Assembly (NCBI GenBank): GCA_011522945.1
Contig: WTHY01000106.1
Coordinates: forward strand, 1 to 8,324
Direction: 5' to 3'
Origin: Alphaproteobacteria bacterium
GTDB lineage: Bacteria > Pseudomonadota > Alphaproteobacteria > Puniceispirillales > Puniceispirillaceae
Length of the DNA stretch: 8,324 nt
Below the pieces are notes generated by a model that saw nothing but the letters and a program-made list of their open reading frames with translations, searched no databases and was not told the origin of the DNA. Position 1 is the first letter of the stretch, and the number at the start of each line of letters is the position of its first letter. Made by a program: the position numbers and the translations under genes. Shown here piece by piece: positions 1-4,979 of this stretch.

Positions 1-93
1 GGCATAAGCTTATTAGCCATTCTGCTTTTCACAATTGTGAATTTAAGCATCATTCGCTGGATGTTCCTGAGCGGTTATCGCATGAAAAGCTAA
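1..93 (+). CDS. C-terminal end of an integral membrane protein (partial)
   Basis: Frame 1 is open from the window edge to the TAA at 91-93 and gives 30 residues. About 20 are strongly hydrophobic (LLAILLFTIVNLSIIRW) and they are followed by a short basic tail ending GYRMKS. That is the shape of a last transmembrane helix plus a cytoplasmic tail, as in many ABC-transporter permeases of the sugar or iron type. Only the tail is visible, so the family is a guess. The next gene on this strand starts 438 bases later, so this is probably the last gene of its operon. Confidence 0.6.
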   Translation, partial: GISLLAILLFTIVNLSIIRWMFLSGYRMKS

Positions 94-531
94 GCAATAT
101 GGGCCCTCAGCTTAGATGATAAGACTAATGGCCACAGAAAATGTGCCTTGATATGGCGAGGAGCGCTGCAGGCGCAATAGCTGCCGTCTTTACCTAAATC
201 TGCTAGGTGAAAAGCAGGCTGACGCATTTCACTAGGCATGATTATTCTTAGAAAGTGGACAAAAAGGACAGCCGGCTGTGATGGACAAAGGCGCTTTTTT
301 TTGCACAGTTTGCCCTTTTGTGACCGCTTGATGAACAGTCTTTTCAATTTGCAAGGTTGGGGCAGTTTTTGCGTCATCTTAGTGCGGTGTCCATGCAGTG
401 CTGAACTAGTGCCAGGCCAGTGCGGGGTATCTCAACACTGCCTTGTGATTAACTAGTAGCTATATAGACGGGTTTCATATTGCTGGTATCGGTAGACTTG
501 CCGAAACCAATATACCATCTAGGTTTTTAGT
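94..531. other. 438-base intergenic region without a supported gene
   Basis: The two longest open frames here are on opposite strands (90-377 and 238-456). Both have compositions unlike the neighbouring proteins, rich in Cys, His, Trp and Pro, and neither has a ribosome binding site, so I do not call them. The region contains several weak inverted repeats: CTAGGTGAAA/TTTCACTAG at 203-235, an 8-bp bulged stem at 414-443, and a stem of 8-9 bp at 484-509. No tRNA, SRP RNA, tmRNA or RNase P core motif was recognised. A -10-like TATATA lies at 461-466 but lacks a good -35 partner. Confidence 0.6.
484..509 (+). other. Leader hairpin upstream of the 532 gene
   Basis: TGGTATCGG (484-492) pairs with CCGAAACCA (501-509) with a single A-A mismatch and an 8-base loop. 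The stem ends 22 bases before the ATG at 532. GGTAT (485-489) could instead pair with ATACC (512-516), so two mutually exclusive folds are possible. There is no T-run, so it is not an intrinsic terminator. A role in RNA stability, translation control or protein binding is inference. Confidence 0.3.
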
Positions 532-969
532 ATGGTTGAAGCTACGATTATTATAACAGGCTGGAAATTTCTTGTTTTAGGCAGCATACACAGCATTTTG
601 GGTTTTCTGTTAATGACACTTGGAAAACATGAAGCCCGTGCAACATTATTCTTGCCGATGAATATGACATCTAGCCCGCTAACCAGAGTATATTTATCGA
701 TTGGTATAGGGGCGATAGCAGCCAGTCTAAGCGCTTTAGCCTATGGGTGTTTTGGGCTCACCACAATGTTCTTCATCACCGCTGCCTTTTTAAGCCTCTG
801 GTATATAGAACTTGCCATCCTACTCGCGCATGGATTTTTTAAACGTCTCTTTGACGAAGAGATGCCTTTTGAAATAACCTTATTCATAAGTTTTGTTGTG
901 ATGGTAAATGCGGGCTATTTCACACTAATGTTTCTAGTGTCTGTTATACGCTCACCGCAATTCTTTTAA
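532..969 (+). CDS. Hypothetical four-helix membrane protein
   Basis: This protein of 145 residues is not one I recognise. Hydrophobicity shows four probable transmembrane segments at about residues 10-30, 53-74, 78-98 and 113-137. A polar loop after helix 1 (GKHEARATLFLPMN) and a charged loop between helices 3 and 4 (FFKRLFDEEMPFE) separate them. It has no signal peptide other than helix 1, and no catalytic or metal motif that I can name. The ATG has a weak Shine-Dalgarno, AGG at 521-523, eight bases upstream. The stop is followed 27 bases later by another gene on the same strand, so the two are probably one transcript. It is likely an inner-membrane protein of unknown role. Confidence 0.7.
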   Translation: MVEATIIITGWKFLVLGSIHSILGFLLMTLGKHEARATLFLPMNMTSSPLTRVYLSIGIGAIAASLSALAYGCFGLTTMFFITAAFLSLWYIELAILLAHGFFKRLFDEEMPFEITLFISFVVMVNAGYFTLMFLVSVIRSPQFF

Positions 970-996
970 TTTTGTTAAAATTTTAGGACGTGCAAT

Positions 997-1236
997 ATGG
1001 ATAATAAAACAGCTTGTGAGGTATTTTCGGCCAGTGAACGCACGCCTGACTGGAAAAAAGACTTTATTTGCGTCAATGACAATTTACATGAAGCCATGCT
1101 GAATAGCCCACTTGCTATCGTTCTCTACGCATTTGCTGTTCTATTTATCATGTTTCTCGTGCAACGCGCATCTGCGCCAATAAGAGCACAACAGACCCAA
1201 GATGCGAGCACAGCCACCCAAAAGGAAGAGGATTAA
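997..1236 (+). CDS. Small single-pass membrane protein
   Basis: The gene encodes 79 residues. There is a soluble N-terminal part with two Cys (C7, C25), one hydrophobic helix at about residues 38-56 (NSPLAIVLYAFAVLFIMFLV), and a polar Gln/Ala/Thr-rich tail ending QKEED. AGGA at 985-988 lies eight bases before the ATG, a good ribosome binding site. It follows the four-helix membrane protein after 27 bases, so the two products may be made together and may interact in the membrane; that is inference. Its stop overlaps the stop of the convergent SET-domain gene. The family is not recognised. Confidence 0.65.
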   Translation: MDNKTACEVFSASERTPDWKKDFICVNDNLHEAMLNSPLAIVLYAFAVLFIMFLVQRASAPIRAQQTQDASTATQKEED

Positions 1237-1245
1237 TCTTCCTTT
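1221..1245. terminator. Candidate bidirectional terminator spanning two convergent stop codons
   Basis: AAAGGAAGA (1221-1229) and TCTTCCTTT (1237-1245) form a perfect 9-bp inverted repeat around a 7-base loop that holds the overlapping stop codons of the + gene (TAA 1234-1236) and the - gene (TAA read from 1233-1235). The stem is AT-rich and each strand ends in a pyrimidine-rich tract instead of a clean T-run. Termination is plausible from position and symmetry but not certain. Confidence 0.45.
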
Positions 1246-1592
1246 CGTGTATCCCAATATTCATCGCCATAATCATGTAGAATTTCTGTGCCGGCAGGAA
1301 TATCAACAAGTGCTGTAAATCGAACAAACCGGTTATCATCATCTATTTGCCATTCCGCATTTGCGGGATTGCCATGATTATACAGCATGCCAAAACCCAT
1401 CATACATAAATAATCGCCAACTCTGTCTGGACTATTATAAAGATAGTCATTGAGCCGGTTAGCCTCTTGCAGGTCATCGTCATCAATCACAATATAGGGA
1501 CAGCGCTCAATTATCTCGCCAGCGGATATATCTTCTTTTGCAAAGACACCTAAGCCATGTAGGGGCGACTCCTGAATATGGAGTTTTTGCAT
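1233..1592 (-). CDS. Small stand-alone SET-domain protein
   Basis: The 119 residues are essentially one SET domain, the S-adenosylmethionine-dependent lysine methyltransferase fold. Visible motifs are the N-terminal SPLHGLGVFA strand with its G-x-G (residues 9-18), DISAGEIIE (21-29), the NHGNPAN cofactor/substrate motif (72-78), and the C-terminal IPAGTEILHDYGDEYW (98-113) with the active-site Tyr. No Cys-rich pre- or post-SET segment follows, as is usual for short bacterial SET proteins. The methylated target is unknown. I chose the ATG at 1590-1592 because GAGGGA (1598-1603) sits five bases upstream; an in-frame GTG directly before it is too close to that site. The gene converges on the membrane-protein unit. 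Confidence 0.85.
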   Translation of the reverse strand: MQKLHIQESPLHGLGVFAKEDISAGEIIERCPYIVIDDDDLQEANRLNDYLYNSPDRVGDYLCMMGFGMLYNHGNPANAEWQIDDDNRFVRFTALVDIPAGTEILHDYGDEYWDTRKED

Positions 1593-1888
1593 CACATTCC
1601 CTCTTTTTATCGTTGAATGCCTCTATGTAGCAAAGCAGATACATAGAATAAAGCGTCAAAACTGCTAATATGCCTGCTGGAATGACTTTCTGCACCATGA
1701 CTGAGATTACGCATATTTTTTGTCTAGTCTGTAATGTCGTTAAATTATTTTTCTCTTATGTTTTCTGAGCAATTGTTTGCAAGTCTGAAACAGCCTATTT
1801 GTCAAAACCTTGGTGTGACCTTGAAAATTTGGCCTCGTGAATTAGCTCACGCCAATAGGGCCTGTTTGAATTGTCGGGAGATACGCAG
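1593..1888. other. Divergent intergenic region between the SET and ATP-grasp genes
   Basis: This stretch of about 296 bases lies between two divergent gene starts and must hold promoters for both. It is AT-rich between about 1705 and 1800. A very weak + strand promoter guess is TTGTTT, a 17-base gap and TATTTG in 1772-1801. The clearest element is the dyad at 1829-1855, listed separately. I see no small gene that I would defend. Confidence 0.4.
1829..1855 (+). promoter_or_regulatory. GTGA-N6-TCAC dyad / leader hairpin upstream of the ATP-grasp gene
   Basis: CGTGA (1836-1840), six bases, then TCACG (1847-1851) reproduce the inner core of the CRP-type operator (TGTGA-N6-TCACA). The flanks TTGG (1829-1832) and CCAA (1852-1855) also pair, so as RNA this is a 9-bp stem with a 3-base bulge and a 6-base loop. 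It ends 33 bases before the ATG at 1889. The sequence does not decide between a CRP/FNR-family binding site and an mRNA leader structure. Confidence 0.35.
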
Positions 1889-2881
1889 ATGACCATCCAT
1901 GTTATTCATGAAAATATCGACTGGAGCCAGCCTTTATTCGACCATCTGGCTAAAAAACAGGCACCATACTCAGATCTAGATATGAGCGCGCGGTCTGTTG
2001 ATTTGATGGCTACACCGGCATCAGGCATTTATTATAATCGGATGAGTGCTTCATCACATACGCGTGGCCACCGATATGCTCCTGAGATGACATCTGCATT
2101 ATTAAGCTGGCTTGAAACAGCAGGTGCGCCTGTTCTCAATGGTAGCAATGCTCTTCGCTTGGAGCTTAACAAAGCTGTTCAATATGGTGCTTTAAAGCAA
2201 GCCAGTATTGATGTTCCAGAAACAATTGTTTGTGAGACCGCCTCAGATATGCTGGCTGCTTATGACAGCTTTTCTGGTGCACCGGTAATCACGAAACATA
2301 ACCGAGCAGGCAAAGGACTAGGTGTTCAACTCTTTAGAGACAGAGCTGCATTAGAGGCCTATGTAGCTGGTGAGGGGTTTGACCCCTCTGTTGACGGCTT
2401 AACATTAATCCAGCGCTACATTGAAGCTCCGAAACCATTTATCACGCGCCTTGAATTTATTGGTCAGCAATTTTTATATGCGGTGCGGGTAGATACATCT
2501 GAGGGTTTCGAGCTATGTCCTGCAGATTTCTGCACGCTTGAGGACGCTGCCTTTTGCCCTGCTGATAGTAATTCAGGAGACAGTAACGCCCCTAACTCAG
2601 ACAGCACAGCGAAATTTCAAATTGATATGGATTTTGCAGCCTCGTCACTTGGGCAGTATTTACTGCCTAAATGCATCAATGTAATGAAAACCCAAAAGCT
2701 AGATGTATCTGCTTTTGAGTTTATTACAGACGCAGATGGCAAGCCCTATATTTACGATATTAATACAAACACCAATTATAATAGTGACGCAGAAGCTGTG
2801 GTTGGCATTTCAGCTATGGAAAGGCTTGCTGACTATTTGATAGAATTTGCAACTCATCAATCAGATAGAGCCGCAGCCTAA
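1889..2881 (+). CDS. RimK-like ATP-grasp carboxylate-amine ligase
   Basis: This 330-residue protein resembles the RimK/alpha-L-glutamate ligase branch of the ATP-grasp superfamily, which joins a carboxylate to an amino group through an acyl phosphate. Visible elements are NGSNALRLELNKAVQYGAL (84-102), typical of the domain entry; the VITKHNRAGKGLGVQLF ATP loop (133-149); the lid/E-x-x strand LIQRYIEAP (173-181); and the metal-binding end DVSAFEF...YIYDINTNTNYN (272-298), where the Asp and Asn residues hold Mg-ATP. A Ser/Asn/Asp-rich stretch at 226-241 looks like a flexible insertion. I start at ATG 1889 because GGGAG (1876-1880) is eight bases upstream; an in-frame TTG at 1871 would add six residues but has no site. 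The substrate is unknown and no obvious partner gene is adjacent. Confidence 0.8.
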   Translation: MTIHVIHENIDWSQPLFDHLAKKQAPYSDLDMSARSVDLMATPASGIYYNRMSASSHTRGHRYAPEMTSALLSWLETAGAPVLNGSNALRLELNKAVQYGALKQASIDVPETIVCETASDMLAAYDSFSGAPVITKHNRAGKGLGVQLFRDRAALEAYVAGEGFDPSVDGLTLIQRYIEAPKPFITRLEFIGQQFLYAVRVDTSEGFELCPADFCTLEDAAFCPADSNSGDSNAPNSDSTAKFQIDMDFAASSLGQYLLPKCINVMKTQKLDVSAFEFITDADGKPYIYDINTNTNYNSDAEAVVGISAMERLADYLIEFATHQSDRAAA

Positions 2882-2971
2882 TGTAAAAGGCTAGGCCGCA
2901 GCTTCTTTTATTAGAGGTTAGGCTCGCTGCCTAAGATGATATGCGCCAATCGAACTTATGAGACTGATGAT

Positions 2972-2999
2972 TTGCGCTGCCAAACGGCCTTTATATAGT
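2972..2999 (+). promoter_or_regulatory. Candidate sigma-70-type promoter inside the convergent spacer
   Basis: TATAGT at 2994-2999 matches five of six bases of the -10 consensus. TTGCGC at 2972-2977 matches the first three bases of the -35, with a 16-base gap. Transcription would begin near 3006 and run rightwards into the candidate small ORF and hairpin. A promoter between two gene 3' ends is unusual, which is why it is listed; the match alone is modest. Confidence 0.3.
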
Positions 3000-3047
3000 C
3001 TAGCAGCATGTTGTGTATCAAATCGCATAAGAGGAGCATTTACAAAA

Positions 3048-3107
3048 GTGGAACGTCATTATTTAGACTGCTACAGTAATCTGAAATGCCTCATCTCAAG
3101 AGGCTAA
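3048..3107 (+). CDS. Candidate 19-residue small ORF
   Basis: A GTG at 3048 opens a frame of 19 codons ending at TAA 3105-3107; the peptide would read MERHYLDCYSNLKCLISRG. GAGGAG at 3031-3036 is a good Shine-Dalgarno, but the 11-base spacing is long. A promoter-like sequence lies upstream and the stop codon falls inside a terminator-like hairpin, so the parts together look like a tiny complete transcription unit. I recognise no family. The alternative is a non-coding RNA of about 110 nt, or chance. Confidence 0.25.
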   Translation: MERHYLDCYSNLKCLISRG

Positions 3108-3115
3108 GCATTTTT
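3084..3115 (+). terminator. Candidate rho-independent terminator
   Basis: AAATGC (3084-3089) pairs with GCATTT (3108-3113) and inside it CTC (3090-3092) pairs with GAG (3100-3102). An alternative fold is GCCTC/GAGGC around a 7-base loop. A run of five T (3111-3115) overlaps the end of the stem. It could end transcripts from the small unit starting near 3006, or read-through from the ATP-grasp gene 200 bases upstream. Confidence 0.4.
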
Positions 3116-3123
3116 CATCCGAA

Positions 3124-3189
3124 TATTTTAGTGATGAGCGCGCTTCTCCAAACGCACCTCTGTACGAAGCGCGACGCATTTTCAAAATA
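3124..3189. repeat. Long imperfect inverted repeat
   Basis: CGCGCTTC (3139-3146) and GAAGCGCG (3166-3173) are perfectly complementary around a 19-base loop. Further out, TATTTT (3124-3129) pairs with AAAATA (3184-3189), giving an interrupted stem of about 66 bases in total. The base of the stem is AT-rich and the top GC-rich. It lies in the 3' region of the - strand reductase gene and could be a transcript-end structure; the function is not shown. Confidence 0.4.
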
Positions 3190-3199
3190 CTAGCCATAC

Positions 3200-3217
3200 T
3201 GGTATTATATAATACCA
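3200..3217. promoter_or_regulatory. Perfect 18-base palindrome
   Basis: TGGTATTATATAATACCA is an exact palindrome with no spacer. Its TGGT...ACCA ends resemble operators of GntR-family regulators, but the site lies nine bases beyond the stop codon of the reductase gene, not upstream of any recognised start. As RNA it would form an AT-rich stem at the 3' end of the reductase mRNA, without a T-run. It may be an operator for something unseen, a 3' stabilising hairpin or part of a repeat family. Confidence 0.45.
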
Positions 3218-3225
3218 CAAATCAT

Positions 3226-4233
3226 TTACGTCATAAGACTGCGGATTTTCTCAACCAAGGCTGTATTAATCGCACGTGGTGCCTTAGACAGCCTATTTTT
3301 ATGGCGGCGTGCACCTGGTAAACGAACACCCGGACCCGGGAGCCCTGTCATACGCTCAAAGAAGGCATCACAATGGGCTTCCCAATCATCAACCGCAATC
3401 CTGTCTGGTGACAACGCCATGATAAATTGTCCACCTTGTGGTGGGCCACCATCACCATTATCTCGTGCTTTTGATTCATCAGAAAACGTCTCACCGATGA
3501 GACCTGCTGTTAGTAATTCCACCATCATAGCGATAGCAGACCCCTTATGACCACCAAAAGGAAGCAAAACCCCGCCATTTGCAATATCAGATGGATTTGT
3601 TGTGAGCTCACCATCCGCATTCATGCCCGTACCAAGAGGTACATCATGGCCATCGCGTGCTGCTACTTGCACCTCACCCATCGCCATTGAGGCTGTTGCC
3701 ATATCATATACGATTGGAGATTTTCCAGGACGCGGCCAGGCAAAGGCGAGCGGGTTTGTGCCAAAAAATGCCTTGGTTGCCCCCGCCGGTGCTACAGCTG
3801 GCATATAATTTGTGCAGGCAATGCCAACAAGACCAGCTTCAGCTAGTGCTTCCACCTCCGGCCAAAGCGCTGCCATATGGTGCGTTTTGTGAATAGCTAG
3901 AATGCCAACACCTGTGGTTTTGGCAGCCTCTATCAGCTTTGGAAGCCCAACCGCATGTGCATGCGGTGTATATCCATTATCACCATCTACACGAATAAGC
4001 GCCGGGCTCACAATTTCAGCAACAGGGCGGGCATCACCCTTAACCTTACCAGAGCGCAATGCTGCTACATAGGCCGGCAATCGAAACAAGCCATGTGATA
4101 GTGAGCCATCACGTTCAGCTGTGCTAATTGTCGTTGCCAATAATTCTGCATTTAGCGCATCAGCTCCATTTTGTTGAAGACAATCGAAGGCAAGCTTATG
4201 AATTTCATCTAAGGTTAAATCTGTTGTGCTCAT
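3226..4233 (-). CDS. dpkA: Delta1-piperideine-2-carboxylate / delta1-pyrroline-2-carboxylate reductase (Ldh2/DpkA family)
   Basis: This is a 335-residue NAD(P)H-dependent reductase of the malate/L-lactate/ureidoglycolate dehydrogenase-like family. Its wording matches the DpkA branch, which reduces cyclic imino acids to L-pipecolate or L-proline in D-lysine and hydroxyproline/D-proline catabolism. Motifs: ERDGSLSHGLFRLPAYVAALRSGKV (40-64) with the catalytic His48 of SHG; IHKTHHMAALWPEVEAL (114-130); NYMPAVAPAGATKAFFGTNPLAFAWPRPG (142-170), which lines the cofactor pocket; and LPFGGHKGSAIAMMVELL (224-241). The protein is cytoplasmic. I prefer ATG 4231-4233 because AGGGA (4242-4246) is eight bases upstream and the length then fits the family. 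An in-frame ATG at 4273-4275 adds 14 non-conserved residues. Other Ldh2 substrates cannot be excluded. Confidence 0.85.
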   Translation of the reverse strand: MSTTDLTLDEIHKLAFDCLQQNGADALNAELLATTISTAERDGSLSHGLFRLPAYVAALRSGKVKGDARPVAEIVSPALIRVDGDNGYTPHAHAVGLPKLIEAAKTTGVGILAIHKTHHMAALWPEVEALAEAGLVGIACTNYMPAVAPAGATKAFFGTNPLAFAWPRPGKSPIVYDMATASMAMGEVQVAARDGHDVPLGTGMNADGELTTNPSDIANGGVLLPFGGHKGSAIAMMVELLTAGLIGETFSDESKARDNGDGGPPQGGQFIMALSPDRIAVDDWEAHCDAFFERMTGLPGPGVRLPGARRHKNRLSKAPRAINTALVEKIRSLMT

Positions 4234-4329
4234 CTTGATGTTCCCTGTTTTCTCTTCGACATTATCTTTTGCCATTCACCTTTGCGTATTTGCACCAGCA
4301 TATAGCAGGCAGGTGCTTAGCGCAGCTAG

Positions 4330-4752
4330 TTAAGCGCTTTTCGGCTTATACTTGGCTACCGCGTCTTCGATACCAGCTTCTCGTATCACTTCTCCGATAA
4401 GGCCATGCGCAAGATTTTCTCCTAAATCATGCTCAGAAATATGAACTGAAAACGCGTCTGTACCAAATAGATGGGCTGGCACCCATGCAAATAGTGGCAC
4501 AGCTTTATCATTGCCGAGCTGCTCAGCCAGCGCCGCAACTGGCTCAGCCATCTGATAATGCCATGTTACAGCAACCATGACTTCAAATAGATTTGTGCCC
4601 TGACCGGCGACCTCAATTTCCGCGGAAAACTGAATTAGCACATCATCTGCCATCTCAGCCTGGCAGTATTTCAGCAACTGCCCGTCATACTCATCTCTTA
4701 ATTCACTGAGTGAAATAACTGAAATAGACTGATCTGATGAGCTATCTGCCAT
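4330..4752 (-). CDS. Hypothetical acidic soluble protein
   Basis: I do not recognise this 140-residue protein. It has no transmembrane segment or signal peptide. It begins with a Ser/Asp-rich tail, then a mixed helix-strand region (LSELRDEYDGQLLKYCQAEM, residues 15-34) and a hydrophobic strand-like centre (NLFEVMVAVTWHYQ, 54-67). It ends with a helix-rich part (ENLAHGLIGEVIREAGIEDAVAKY, 112-135). Two Cys-free acidic stretches and His104/His108 are visible but make no known motif. The ATG is preceded by a weak AGGT about seven bases upstream. The gene is upstream of the DpkA-type reductase on the same strand, about 96 bases from the preferred reductase start, so co-transcription is possible. 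Confidence 0.65.
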   Translation of the reverse strand: MADSSSDQSISVISLSELRDEYDGQLLKYCQAEMADDVLIQFSAEIEVAGQGTNLFEVMVAVTWHYQMAEPVAALAEQLGNDKAVPLFAWVPAHLFGTDAFSVHISEHDLGENLAHGLIGEVIREAGIEDAVAKYKPKSA

Positions 4753-4828
4753 GGGTCTAACCTATCTTAAAACTGTATCTTATGTGGGTGTAGCATAAAC
4801 AGGCTGTCCTGGTCCTGCAGAAAACCGA

Positions 4829-4842
4829 CATGCTTTAGCATG
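4829..4842. promoter_or_regulatory. Short dyad upstream of the 4752 gene
   Basis: CATGCT and AGCATG are exact inverted repeats separated by TT. The dyad lies about 77-90 bases before the - strand start at 4752, between it and the GST-GNAT gene end. Size and spacing fit a dimeric regulator site or a small hairpin; no family is assigned. A TAAGATA direct repeat also sits just before the 4752 start. The remaining bases of the 4753-4979 gap show nothing that I can support. Confidence 0.25.
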
Positions 4843-4979
4843 AACATCACCGCGCTAGTATGAGAGAGGCTAACTCTTCATGCATATATGTGGTTAGTGT
4901 CCTGGCCCTGCTTATTGCAGAGCCCAAACTTAGGGCGCAATTCGCAAGTCCTTTTACCAATGCCAAAATCTACAACACT

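Larger units (their letters stand above)
2882..3225. other. 344-base convergent spacer rich in inverted repeats
   Basis: The spacer lies between the 3' ends of the ATP-grasp gene (+) and the reductase gene (-), so neither flank needs a promoter here. It contains a perfect 6-bp hairpin TTAGGC-TCGCT-GCCTAA (2918-2934), close enough to the ATP-grasp stop to be its 3' processing or termination structure although no T-run follows. It also contains a possible small transcription unit (2972-3115), a long imperfect inverted repeat (3124-3189) and a perfect palindrome (3200-3217). The octamer GCCGCAGC occurs twice, at 2870-2877 and 2895-2902. Confidence 0.6.

Noticed and set aside
283..324. Possible terminator around the run of eight T at 296-303
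   Set aside because: The T-run lies inside the loop of the only available inverted repeat (ACAAAGGC / GCCCTTTTGT), not after the stem.
90..377. Open frame of 95 codons on the - strand in the first intergenic region
   Set aside because: There is no ribosome site, the composition is rich in Cys, His, Trp and Pro unlike neighbouring proteins, and the stop abuts the end of the first gene; it looks like chance.
414..443. Possible SRP (4.5S) RNA because of a CCAGG/CAGTGC-rich hairpin
   Set aside because: The conserved GGAAGGAAGCA-type apical loop of SRP RNA is missing.
238..456. Open frame of 72 codons on the + strand
   Set aside because: It overlaps the previous frame on the other strand, has no Shine-Dalgarno and has a random-looking Cys-rich translation.
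1507..1698. 63-codon frame on the - strand upstream of the SET gene
   Set aside because: It overlaps the SET-domain start in another frame and has no supporting ribosome site. The hydrophobic start is short and the tail is basic random sequence.
1829..1855. Possible 6S RNA because of a paired GC block near CAATAGGG
   Set aside because: The stem is far too short and lacks the long closing arms and central bubble of 6S RNA.
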